Source: Siphonodentalium dalli (Eukaryota > Mollusca > Scaphopoda > Gadilida > Siphonodentaliidae). From it: a stretch of 64,000 nucleotides of DNA. The stretch is taken from contig CP136065.1 in NCBI GenBank assembly GCA_032622095.1, positions 25,121,141 through 25,185,140 of the forward strand. The letters run 5' to 3'. The translations under genes were made by a program, and so were the position numbers. This document shows, piece after piece, positions 34,312-44,759 of this stretch (its first letter is position 1; each line of letters opens with the position of its first letter). The notes below the pieces were generated by a model that worked only from the letters and a program-made list of their open reading frames with translations, had not been told where the DNA came from and searched no databases.

Positions 34312-34664
34312 ATCTTGAAGTTAGAAATTGAACTCAGGGGAATTAAACCTTGCTATTATGAAACTGATGACAATATATTGATGAACTATCATTTTATTTT
34401 GATGTTGACTGTACCAAACTGTTGGAATAGTTTGATCTGGAGCCAGCATTATGGATGAGTATTGGACTCTCTGGCATGCTCTTATGATTATACTGCTCAG
34501 CACTTATAGATAGGTAAAATTATTCGGGGATTAAGAGTACTTCACAATTCATGACTGGAACATTTTCTGATCAGTAGCTTAGCTGTCTACTGTTTCCTAC
34601 GTATTGTTATGATTATTGTTAAGAGGATTAGGAGGTACACAAAGGTCCAATGGCAAACTTCTCG
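34312..34664. other. Intronic DNA without recognised feature
   Basis: Nothing recognised. Confidence 0.3.
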
Positions 34665-34669
34665 GTTAA

Positions 34670-35035
34670 CCCTTTACCCAACAGAAGGGCCCTGTGCCAA
34701 TGCATTCTCTTATATATGCGAGTCGACCATAGGTCGCCTCGCATATATAAGAGAATGCATTGGCTTAACACATTAAAAATTATAAAATTGTTAAAGAATG
34801 TAAGAAAAAAATGGTAAAAATTGTTAGGCCAATGCATTCTCTTATATATGCGAGGCGACCTATGGTCGACTCGCATATATAAGAGAATGCATTGGCACAG
34901 GGCATAACTGTAACTATCACAATGTGGTCAAGGAGCCGGTTCCAATGATATCCATATTTGTATGGTTCTATTGAGACAGACCGAAGATATTTTAGGCTGT
35001 TGAAGCTTCATTTGGCCGGTTTGTTGGGTAAAGGG
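34670..35035. mobile_element. Family B element B5, reverse orientation
   Basis: TTAA at 34666-34669 and 35036-35039. Same organisation as B3, with a shortened spacer and one GGCCGGTTT repeat lost near the end. Confidence 0.85.
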
Positions 35036-35077
35036 TTAATAAATAACAGTTGGATTGATTCTGGGTCATTTCGGATG

Positions 35078-35481
35078 CAAGCCTCAGAATATGATGCCTG
35101 ACATATGCAGAATGAGGTCCCCAGAGGGTGAATTTAGTGACGATATCCTGCACAGTGGGCTAGCATCACCAAATTCAACCTCTGGGGACCTCATTCGGAA
35201 TGGCCTCATCCGCTATGGGAGACATAGTCTCAGATTGAAGTTCCCAAATTTATGGTGAATATTGTGATGTATACCCATGTGGGGACCTCGATTATGCAAT
35301 GTGTCGTCTGCCAATTTGGGGATATAGAGACACTAAACTAAAAAAGAAATAGAATGAATGTGAAGACGTTTCTATAGAAATTTTATATATATACAGAGGG
35401 TGAATTTAGTGACGCTAGGTAGTCTGCAATACTCTGGGGAAATCATTACCCTCGTCGAATCGGCTTACCGATTCAGGCTTG
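35078..35481. mobile_element. Family E element E9, degraded long form
   Basis: CAAGCCTCAGAATATGATGC, first hairpin and internal segment are clear. The second hairpin is mostly lost after ATATATACAGAGGGTGAATT; a GATTCAGGCTTG end remains. Flanking 8-mers do not match. Confidence 0.65.
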
Positions 35482-35925
35482 TCCATACACAATCACCAGA
35501 TTGACTATTTTTCATTTGAATATCCCGACTTGCCAGAGTAGAATGAAGTATTTTTAGTCCCAAATACTGGGAATTCCCAATCTATTTCTGTTTTAGCACC
35601 ATAGACTAAATATTTCAGCGCACTGTTCGTTTTTCCCATTCCTGTGGAGCGCTCATATAGATTCGCTGACATCTCTTGATGTTATGGATAAGAGACACCG
35701 CTAGCAGAGATTGGATTCATATAACAAGTTTTAATAGGAAAGATAATGATATATGATATGTTGTGACTAAATGTTTCCGGTTCCATCGTGTTTCATTTAC
35801 AAAAATATTACAACAAAACTATACAATGCCAAACCTGTAGATCCCAGGTAGAGATATTCCACCTAAGCCAGACCAGATTGAAATATGCATGCCAATTTGA
35901 AAATAAAGATACTTACGGAGAAAAT
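35482..35925. other. Intronic DNA without recognised feature
   Basis: Nothing recognised. Confidence 0.3.
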
Positions 35926-35933
35926 GAGTCCTA

Positions 35934-36466
35934 AGCAGAATTATGAGGTCCACAGAAGGTGAATTTCAGACACTATCCCGCCGTAATCAGGATAGCATCT
36001 ATATTCATCCTCTGGGGGATATCATTCTACAAATGTCAGATACACTTATTTCCAAGCTTGCTAGGTATATACAGTAATGCCCTAATTAATCGACTCCTTT
36101 AACCACAGCAGAATTATGGGTAACTTTTCAGGATTTATTCGGAAATATGGCTTGTTACCATTCATCGGAAAGCTCTCGGGGAGAGCTTTCCGATGAATGG
36201 CAACTAGCCATATTTCGGGGAGAGCTTTCCGATGAATGGCAACAAGCCATATTTCCGAATAAATCCTGAAAAGTTACCCATAAATCTGCTGTGGTTAAAG
36301 GAGTCGATTAATTAGGGCATTACTGTATATACATGTACCTAGCAAGCTTGGAAATAAGTGTATCTGACATTTGTAGAATGATATCCCCCAGAGGATGAAT
36401 ATATATGCTATCCTGATTACGGCGGGATAGTGTCTGAAATTGAATTCACCTTCTGTGGACCTCATA
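35934..36466. repeat. Composite palindrome: E arm, A element, inverted E arm
   Basis: Left E-type arm (GCAGAATTATGAGGTCCACA ... TTATTTCCAAGCTTGCTAGG, to 36070) is mirrored on the right (CCTAGCAAGCTTGGAAATAA ... TGTGGACCTCATAATTCTGC). A9 occupies the centre. The right arm continues into a second A terminus at 36462-36509. Confidence 0.75.
36072..36325. mobile_element. Family A element A9 with internal duplication
   Basis: TA-flanked, ends CAGTAATGCCCTAATTAATC / complement. Its central right arm is duplicated: GGGGAGAGCTTTCCGATGAA occurs at 36179 and 36217. The variant TTTAACC / GGTTAAAGG appears in both arms. Confidence 0.85.
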
Positions 36467-36509
36467 ATTCTGCTGTGGTTAAAGGAGTCGATTAATTAGG
36501 GCATTACTG
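36462..36509. mobile_element. Family A right-end fragment A9b
   Basis: ATAATTCTGCTGTGGTTAAA to GGGCATTACTG, identical in type to the A9 right arm, fused to the E-type arm where ATAATTCTGC is common to both. Confidence 0.75.
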
Positions 36510-36511
36510 TA

Positions 36512-37813
36512 GGCTAAAGTCAAACAAATAGTTTCCATTTCTACATAAATCAAGGACTAGGAGTGTTAAGAGTTGAATCCTTTGATTATCCCTAGCAGCC
36601 ACTATCACTATAAACTAAACCCTGGACTGAGGGATCAGCTATTCTAAATAGCAAAGACCACACTCAGTTTACATGGACATCTATCCTGTATGGGTGTTCT
36701 CAGATTATTGAATTAGGTTTCCTAATCAAGTGTGAAGTTTTTATCCCATACATGTGGCTTTCATTGCCTGCTATCTCTGTGAAGTGTGAGCTCTGTTCAT
36801 CTTCCTTATAATCCAGTGGTTATCTGCCCATCATCAGCTGCAGAAATGCAGCTATTAATGCAAAAACTGCACTCATTATTCATTGTAGCAATCAAATGAT
36901 CGCATTATTCATGAACTCTTAAAGGTACTCAATCCGAATTAACGCCCGCAAATTACTATTTCTTTGGCTTCAGGGGTAAAAAATATTTGATTCGAGTCGA
37001 GGAACCCACCCATCAAAACTCAAGAGTGATCAGATATCGATATTTGAAAGGGTTAAAACTCGACCAGCTTTGTCTGACTTGGGAATGCATGAGTATCAAC
37101 CAGTGCTACTGCCTGAATGGAGTTTTTGTTTTACGAAGATTCTAGAACTTTTTTCAGCATATTGCATTAGAATCCTTGCATTGTGCGCTGACGCAGATAA
37201 CTGTCACCTTTATTGGCACCGTTCCTTTGATTTGACTCTGAGCCAGTGGGCTCCTTTGATTTTCTCTGAGCAGGTCACATGGTACTTGAGCACTCCCTAT
37301 GCACCGACACATTATAAAGCATTCTTCACGTTGTCTATCTGTGTGATGAGTGAGTTGTTCTGTGGTCCCTGTGGTGTGATACATCTAGTTTATAAAGAAC
37401 CTATTAGTCAGAATGTATCATGCTGCAAAATTGATATGTCCAGCTCATGCACACAAGTCATGTTTAGGAAATTGAAATAGCTGATCTGGATCTGATTTTA
37501 TTCTCCCCTGTGTCTTTCTAATGAAATTGATATACTTTATTAACTTTGTGCTTATTTAATGATGCTGTGAAAGAACAAATCCTATTTTTTTCAAAAAGTT
37601 TTCCAACAAAACACAGAATTCAGCACCAGTTGTGCATTTACTTCTCATGAAAAAAATGTCATAAAACTCAGGCACATATATAGTATAATCCTCATGCATA
37701 CCTCAGGTGAATCACGTGCAGAGAAAAGCTTCATTCTATATGGCAAGAATATATTTAACCTCTGACTTTGCTGGATACAATAGAGATGGCCTTTCTGTTA
37801 AAAGTTTAAGGCA
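36512..37813. other. Intronic DNA; one long open frame without domain
   Basis: An open frame of 136 codons (37070-37480, +) contains no recognisable domain, no flanking splice logic, and an opposing frame on the other strand. I treat it as chance. Nothing else was recognised. Confidence 0.35.
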
Positions 37814-37817
37814 TTAA

Positions 37818-38089
37818 CCATTTCATGAAGGGAGCTGCATGCACTGATACAGCATTAACGATCCTGTGCCAGTGCATTCTCTTATATATGTGAGTATCCC
37901 ATAGGGAATCTCGTATATATATATAAGAGAATAATGCTCTGTCTTACAAGGTCATGGTAAATAGTTTTTGACCAATATATTTTCTTATATATGCGAGGCT
38001 CCCTATGGGAGACTTGTGTACCAGTATATAAGGTAATGCATTGGCACAGGGTGTTCAATAAATTTCAGGAAGCTCCAGTGATGGAAGAG
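37818..38089. mobile_element. Family C element C7, reverse orientation
   Basis: TTAA at 37814-37817 and 38090-38093; left CCATTTCATGAAGGGAGCTG, right GCTCCAGTGATGGAAGAG; two diverged core hairpins. Confidence 0.7.
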
Positions 38090-38394
38090 TTAATATAGAG
38101 AGAGGACGGTCAAGTTAGATTTTCCCGAACATTGCAATTGAGGGAGGGGGTGGTATGCAGTCTTATTGGTAGTGTCAATATCCCACTTTCCTCACCAAAT
38201 CCCCCCACTCCAATACACTCTTTATCGATGTTCTGCTGTTATATTCTGAAGTAAGAGTCATTAGAAATTGTCTCTTTTCATAATATTATTTCAAAGTAAC
38301 CAGCGAGTTCATCAAATCGGTTTAGGACAATTAAGCTCATTTTTCCCTCTACTCGCAAAGACATTCCTCCTCTTCATTGTCTATTTATCATGGG

Positions 38395-38652
38395 CAAGCC
38401 TTGAAATAGTGAGCCTGTCATTTGCAGAATGAGGTCCCCAGAGGGTGAATTTAGTGATGCTATCCTGCATAGTGGGCTAGCATCACCAAATTCACCCTCT
38501 GGGAACCTCATTCTGCTGAGGTGTAAGCAGAATGAGGTCCCCAGAGGGTGAATTTGGTTGGTGATGCTAGCCCGCTATGCAGGGTAGCATCGATAAATTC
38601 ACCCTCTGTGCACCTCATTCTGCAAATGACAGACACACTATTTCAAGGCTTG
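38395..38652. mobile_element. Family E element E11, two-hairpin form with 8-bp duplication
   Basis: CAAGCCTTGAAATAGTGAGC to TTTCAAGGCTTG, linker CTGAGGTGTAAGCAG. Exact duplication ATCATGGG at 38387-38394 and 38653-38660. GGTTGGTGATG holds a 4-bp expansion. Confidence 0.93.
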
Positions 38653-38660
38653 ATCATGGG

Positions 38661-39470
38661 TAATTTGGCAATCATGGTATCATGTTATAACCCTCTGTAC
38701 ATCACTACAGCCCTGGATCACTGCCCAGCAAACACACCTCTTCATGTTCAGCCAAGCGGAAAAGTATATGATAAGATTTAGTTAGTTTTTATATAACCCT
38801 GCTTATTTACCCAGGTTTTAGATTCATGCACCACATTTAGGTCAGATTCATGTTGAGTTTGTTGGAATATAAGTAAACATATCCGGGAAGGAGTCATGCA
38901 TTTTCTGCAAGAGGTGATGTTATGCCCAAAGATCAAAGGTAATGGCCTAAGTATTGAAATTATTACGCTGGTTACGGAAATATGTTGATGATTACTTAAG
39001 CATCAGTGCTTCACAGGGTGAATGCCTTCTGGTTTTTATGTTTTCATTTTTCTCATCACAACAGCTGGATTAACCAGATGACCCTCTCTTCATATTTTCA
39101 TTCCTTTCAGTTCAATGTGTCTTGCTGAAGTCTCTTTTTAGATCTCTTGGGTAATGTCATTATTTCTTACTAATAATGCAAGGATGTGTTCAACTTCCTG
39201 GTGGTATGCTTGTGCGTTCCTTCCTGGTGGTACTGTATGCTTGTGTGTTCCTCCTTGTTTGTTATATTTACACTGATACATGCATTCTCACTGACAAACT
39301 TGAATGCAGGTCCTTGGTTGGTTGGATAGTGACGCACTACACACTATCGCGTCATGTGATGTTGCATGCAGGCCCCCCCCCAGCTTGTTTCCATATTGTG
39401 TGGATATCAACGCACTACCAGAAACTCATTTAATGTGGGCCCTAAATGTTCTTTTACTCTGCTAGTTTGA
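38661..39470. other. Intronic DNA without recognised gene
   Basis: Near 39186-39250 a direct pair AACTTCCTGGTGGTATGCTT / CCTTCCTGGTGGTACTGTAT is visible. C-run at 39372-39380. No domain in open frames. Confidence 0.35.
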
Positions 39471-39477
39471 GTGTAAA

Positions 39478-40045
39478 CATAAAGATTGGATGCTGATTTT
39501 GTTGCATTCCATGCAGTATGTGTGCAAGTTGTTTTGACATTTATGACCCGCCATATCAAATCCAGTCGTAAGTCGGGATTTTTTTACCCTGTGCCAATGC
39601 ATTCTCTTATATATGCGAGTCGACCATACGTCGCCTCGCATATATAAGAGAATGCATTGGCCTAACAATTTTTTACAATTTTAATAATTTGTTCTTGTAT
39701 TCTTTAACAATTTTATAATTTCACCCATACAGAGCCCCAGACAAACATGAGCAGACAACACTCTTCTATATGCTTCTATATATGTGTGGGGCTCCCTGCA
39801 GGGTAATGGATGTTTTTTATTTTATGTCCTAAAAATTGTAAGAAACATTTTTGTTTTTTTAAATGATAAAAAATTGTTAGGCCAATGCATTCTCTTATAT
39901 ATGCGAGGCGACCTATATATAAGAGAATGCATTGGCACAGGGTAAAAAAATCCCGACTTACGACTGGATTTGATATGGCGGGTCACATTTTGTCAGATCA
40001 ACTTGCATCCATATGCCATAGAACACAATAAAGTCAGCATAACAT
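39478..40045. mobile_element. Family F: long palindromic element carrying the shared core hairpins
   Basis: Inner ends GACCCGCCATATCAAATCCA and complement (about 39545 and 39985), continuing into GTCGGGATTTTTTTACCCTG. Pairing extends outward with mismatches (GCAAGTTGTTTTGACA / TCAGATCAACTTGC). Inside lie two core hairpins and a unique spacer (39725-39880). Flanking duplication not identified. Confidence 0.65.
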
Positions 40046-40046
40046 T

Positions 40047-40102
40047 TGAGGGAACTACTCATCAATAAGTATTCCGTATATCCCGCATAGCATAAGGGTT
40101 AA
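40047..40102. mobile_element. Family G end fragment
   Basis: GGGAACTACTCATCAATAAG to CATAAGGG before TTAA resembles the inverted G left end. Confidence 0.4.
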
Positions 40103-40109
40103 TATGAGG

Positions 40110-40550
40110 ACTACATGGGGACTGATCATGTGATGCATTATGGGAATCATAATCATACCCCGAGGCACCACACCAAATTTGGTTGAAATCGGTCAAAGGC
40201 TCTGGAAGAAAAATCGTGAACATATAATATATCTAAACCAGAGAACACACATTCGTTTTGCCATTAAATGTGAAAATTATGACAAGTGTCATGCAAATGA
40301 AAAACATTGTTATAATCACGGATAAATTTATAACATCATGGCGCAAATATAAATCTCAGTATATTATGATTTGACAATAGAAAAGTTGTTTGAATATAGC
40401 CAAGCTATAGCACTGAATGTATGCATGGATATCAAAATTAGGGTGAAGAAAGATGGCAGCAGAATTTTCACTGCAGCCATTGGCCGGCTCATTCGCTGAT
40501 TGGTCGAAAATATCTGCTAATAAATATTTGATTGACAGCTGTGGAAAGGT
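40110..40550. other. Intronic DNA without recognised feature
   Basis: Contains CACCACACCAAATTTGGTTG and AAATCGGTCAAAGGCTCTGG, a small dispersed-repeat style common in mollusc introns as I recall. No gene. Confidence 0.35.
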
Positions 40551-40619
40551 CCATTATCTGAACATTTCCTAAGGGAACTACATGTATTCACTCAATGAGT
40601 ATTTAGTAAAGAAAGGGTT
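40551..40619. mobile_element. Family G end fragment, inverted
   Basis: ATTATCTGAACATTTCCTAA, GGGAACTACATG, AATGAGTATTTAGTAAAGAA, AGGG: the complement of a G left end. Confidence 0.55.
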
Positions 40620-40985
40620 AGTTGATCCCAAACATCCCAATTTTCTTTGGATCTGACTATGAAGCAGCAATCATAAACGCAATAACATCGACTTTCACAA
40701 GCAACACATGCTTTATGCACCAAGAACTTGAAGGAATATGCATCACATAACTTGCACACTACCATATAATGCTTTTCTCGTCCAAATTCTCTGAAGACCA
40801 TCGACAATATTTTCTCTTGCCTACAAACCGTTATAATGTCAAATTTTACAATTATTTCATTACCAAACACTTTCCAATGTTACATTCCATTGAGATATGC
40901 ATTGAATTTTCATGTCCACCCAATATTAATGTTTATATTTACCCCCCCCCCCCCCCCCAAGGCCATACATTATGACATTGTCACA
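40620..40985. other. Intronic DNA with a C-run
   Basis: Poly-C at about 40941-40958. Open frames on both strands overlap and show no domain. Confidence 0.3.
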
Positions 40986-40989
40986 TCAA

Positions 40990-41269
40990 CCCTTTCAGTG
41001 CCAAGTCTGATTTTTGTATCAACCCATATACCCTGTGCCAATGCATTCTCTTATATATGCGAGTCGACCATAGGTTGCCTCGCATATATAAGAGAATGCA
41101 TTGGCCTAACAAATTTTCATCATTTGTTATTATTTTTTTACAATTATTTACAATTTTAATAATTTTTTCTTATATTCTTTTAACTCTTTCAGTGCCAGAT
41201 TTTATCGGCCCTGGTACTCTACAGACCGTAAATTAGGGCCGATGAGATCGGCCCCTGGCACTGAAAGAG
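40990..41269. mobile_element. Family D element D2 with duplicated right end
   Basis: CCCTTTCAGTGCCAAGTC at the left; one core hairpin; then TTAACTCTTTCAGTGCCAG (about 41180) and a second end GCCCCTGGCACTGAAAGAG before TTAA at 41270. The last 90 bp look like a mini D palindrome inside the element. Confidence 0.7.
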
Positions 41270-41273
41270 TTAA

Positions 41274-41979
41274 GATATAGTATGAAATATGGAAAATAAA
41301 ATCTTGCTATCTAAAAGCCAAGTATTCGTGTGTGTGACTGTAACAATTTTGGTGCATTTAAAATCACCCTCATGTCCGATTGCGCTCAAATATTGACCCT
41401 GTCCTGTGGCACATCTTATAAATTTCAGGCCAATCTGTAAAAGATGACCTGAGATATAGCATGCTTTCTTTGGGTCATTAAAGCGAAATGGTTTTCCTGT
41501 GATCGAGATATAATAGCATGGTGTGATTAAATTAGAGTTATGTCACTTGGATCGATAGCGATGCATGTGCGATCTTTGAAATCCATCAATTTTTGACGGG
41601 CAATCCCCTAATATATATATATATATATATATATACAAGATCCATTGTAGATACAACAGTATATAACTACATGACACTCCAAAATTGTAAGTGTTTTGGG
41701 GACCCATAACTTGGTGTTGAGGGGTTCTGTGTGCTCAATGATATCAGTAATATATGTAGATAGAAGATCTGTGCAGTGGGGTGGCCAGAACATCTAGTAT
41801 TTTCTTATGTTTAAACAGGAAAACATTTTAAGTACTTTTTGAGATTGGTTTGTTTAGTTTAATCTTCTGGTTTGTAGGACCCTGTTAGTTTACCAGACAG
41901 TTCAGCGTCTGTTTAACTCATAATAATGCACCCTTCCTAGCCTCAATATCACTTGCTGATCTCAAGGCCATAAATTGTG
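41274..41979. other. Intronic DNA with an AT microsatellite
   Basis: (AT)n at about 41611-41634. Nothing else was recognised. Confidence 0.45.
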
Positions 41980-41987
41980 AGTGTTTT

Positions 41988-42435
41988 CAAGACTTGAAAT
42001 AGTGTGTCTGTGATTTGCAGAATGAGGTCCCCAGAGGGTGAATTTATTGACGCTATCCCACACGGTGGGCTAGCATCACTGAATTCACCCTCTGGGGATC
42101 TCAATCTGCTTAGGCCTCAACTGCTATGGGAGACCTAGGATTAGATTGAAGTTCCCAGTTGAAGTTAGTGATGTTCACCCATTGGTTACCTCGATTATGC
42201 ATTTTATTTTCTGCATATTAGGGGATGTAGAAACTTTCCAGAAGGGAAAAAAGTAACTAAAAACTGATGTTAATTAGACACTACAGATACTTCCCAGAAG
42301 ATGAGGCCACGGCAGAATGAGGTCCCCAGAGGGTGAATTTGGTGATTCTAGCCAACTCAGCGGGATAGCATAACTAAATTCACCCTCTGGGGGGACCTCA
42401 TTCTGCAAATGACAGACACACTATTTTCCGACTTG
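41988..42435. mobile_element. Family E element E12, long form with 8-bp duplication
   Basis: CAAGACTTGAAATAGTGTGT to TTTCCGACTTG, two hairpins and the complete internal segment. Exact duplication AGTGTTTT at 41980-41987 and 42436-42443. Confidence 0.92.
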
Positions 42436-42443
42436 AGTGTTTT

Positions 42444-43280
42444 GGGGACCTGTTATGTGGTGTTGGGTTCCTGTGTACTCCATGAGATCAGTAATCTCCT
42501 CTCCACCAGATAACTCCAGAGCTGAAGTTTATTACAAGGATGTATACCTAACATCATATTAAAAGATTTAAGAGCTGACATTTAACATCAGTGGAGCCTG
42601 TTGGCGGCTGATGCACATTCTTTGTTGATATACAGTACTGATTGAAACTAAACACTGGCTCCTCATCAGCAAAATCTGCATTTTTAATCTCACTTACTTT
42701 CAATTATCATCAAAAAATAATGATTGGTTTTATTCACCACTTATACTGACATGTAATGCTTAAGCCTCATTTAAACCTGGTAATTGCAATCTTTTGGCAC
42801 AATCTGCCTCAAATTAGGTTGATAAATATCATTGCCTGACAGTCAAAAGGACCAACGTAAATTGATTTTAGTAATTTTTCCTGAGACAGAAATTTATTTA
42901 TTTTAAATTAGCTGTTGTTTACAGTGTAACTAATGTCTGAAGAGAGGCAATAACATACCATTTGAGAAGATATAACTTTATCCCTGGCCCACCCAATAAG
43001 CTGCGATTAATCACACAAAAACATTTTTGTTGCGAGTTTTTTCCAGAGCTATTTTGTTGTGTTTGTTGTCAAGATAATAGTGGTTTTAGTGTCAAAAGGT
43101 AATATCTCCATTTTTCATCAACAAGAAAGTGAAAGAAAAATGTCTTATTAGAGATAAAAAAACAAGGTTCTAATTGAGCTAGAGGTGTGACGTTTTGACA
43201 GAAGCTGAAGCCGTGGCAGGGAAAGTGTTTGTGCGTGTAAATCTGATTTTGCCCAAAAACGACTTGCATCCTTTTTTTTC
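42444..43280. other. Intronic DNA without recognised feature
   Basis: 42436-42480 (TTTTGGGGACC ... GTGTTG) resembles 41694-41725 just left of E12, a local direct repeat. Otherwise nothing. Confidence 0.35.
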
Positions 43281-43334
43281 CCATAGGAAGCCTCGCATAT
43301 ATAAGAGAATGCACTGGCATACAAGGTCAGGGTA
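43281..43334. mobile_element. Family C fragment C8
   Basis: CCCATAGGAAGCCTCGCATA to ACAAGGTCAGGGTAAA: half a core hairpin plus C spacer, abutting E13. Confidence 0.6.
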
Positions 43335-43336
43335 AA

Positions 43337-43665
43337 TTCTGCTTACACCTTGTCTTCACTGGAAGTATCTTTTGTCGCAAATTAACATTGTGTTTAGTTA
43401 CTTTTTCCTTCTGTGCAATTTCTATATCCCCTAATTTGCAGAGGATAAAATGCATAATCGAGGTGACTAATGGGTGAACATTACCAACTTCAACTGAGGA
43501 AATTCAATCTGATCCTTGGTCTCCCATAGCAGTTGAGGCCTAATCAGAATGGGGTTCACAGAGGGTGAATTTGGTGATGATAGCCCACTGTGCAGGATAG
43601 CATCACTAAATTCACCCTCTGTGGATCTCATTCTGCAAATGACAGACACACTATTCGCAGGCTTG
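43337..43665. mobile_element. Family E element E13, left-truncated long form
   Basis: Internal segment, second hairpin and terminus TTCGCAGGCTTG are present; the left hairpin is missing where fragment C8 abuts. Confidence 0.7.
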
Positions 43666-43669
43666 GCAA

Positions 43670-44170
43670 TTTGTCCAGCAAAGAACATAAAAAAGTTGCC
43701 ATGGATACAAATTTTCAAATAACAAAAAACATGAATGATATGATAGAGTGAAGAGAAACTCATAAGCAGGTAATTTGTAATAATATGTGAAGGGTCGGTG
43801 TGAATGAACTCCGCTTCTAAATGGTTTCTGATAGATGCCTTCCTGTTCTGCAGGCTTAATGCCCTCTTAACCTCATAATTGTGAACAGGCGTGATGAAAT
43901 CATTCATAAAGACCAGGGTCTGAAGAGTTCAACAGTTGTTCTGCTCAGAGGCTTGGCTGTGCACAATGAGGTATTTAAATCTCTTCAGACAATAAAATGA
44001 GAATTGTTTTGCAGGCACCATGCTCAGTCCAAAATGTACTAGTTCAGAAATTTTTTCAGTTTATGATATCAGTGCATAAAATTATTGATTTTGCTTTGTC
44101 AAGTCTAGTAAATTTCTGATATATGTTTGGAGATGTAGGAATTATTTTTAAAATAATTATACCCCCATCC
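43670..44170. other. Intronic DNA without recognised feature
   Basis: Nothing recognised; the minus-strand frame crossing into E13 is repeat-derived. Confidence 0.3.
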
Positions 44171-44520
44171 CAAAAGATGTGGGGGGGGGGGGGTATACTG
44201 GATTACTGTCAAGCCGTCCCTGCATCTGTCTGTGTGTCCGTCTGCTCATATATCTCAAATATGGGTTATCGGTTATCGATGAAATTTTGTATGCAGGTTT
44301 GGCATCAGGAGGCATTTCAAAGGAGGGTTCATTGACATTCACTTTTTCCGTTCAAGAGTTATCAATCTGTCTTTATATGAAAATGTTGGATTTCCATCTG
44401 TCAGCATTGTCTAGTAATTTGTTTGTTCATGACATTTTTTTTCCACAATTTGGTTTCTGACCTGCCCATATATCAATTTTCACCATGGGGGTATCCCAGA
44501 ACCTGTGGTGCAACCATTTG
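44171..44520 (+). repeat. Dispersed 'GGTATACTGGATT' repeat, copy 1
   Basis: G-run, GGTATACTGGATTACTG, GTCTGTGTGTCCGTCTGCTC, then ATATCTCAAATATGGGTTAT, GATGAAATTTTGTATGCAGG and a distal GGGGGTATCCCAGAACCTGT. The same order occurs at 48370-48560. I recall such repeats as typical of mollusc genomes. Confidence 0.55.
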
Positions 44521-44542
44521 TTTGTTTGCCACTCCTCAGCTA

Positions 44543-44756
44543 CAGTAATGCCCTAAATAATCGACTCCTTAACCACAGCAGAATTATGGGTAATTTTTCA
44601 GGATTTAGTCGGAAATATGGCTTGTTGCCATTAATCGTAAAGCTCTCAGTGAGAGCTTTCCGATGAATGGCAAACAAGCCATATTTCCAAATAAATCCTG
44701 AAAAGTTACCCATAATTCTGCTGTGGTTAAGGAGTCGATTATTTAGGGCATTACTG
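44543..44756. mobile_element. Family A element A10, full length
   Basis: TA-flanked 214-bp palindrome, centre CTCTCAGTGAGAG. Confidence 0.88.
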
Positions 44757-44759
44757 TAT

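Noticed and set aside
37070-37480. 136-codon open frame, longest in the interior apart from repeats
   Set aside because: No domain, signal or splice context is visible, it overlaps an open frame on the other strand, and one such frame is expected by chance in 64 kb.
43467-43907. 146-codon minus-strand frame
   Set aside because: Half of it is the family E hairpin read in one frame; similar peptides (CRMRS.EGEFSDAI) recur wherever E copies occur.
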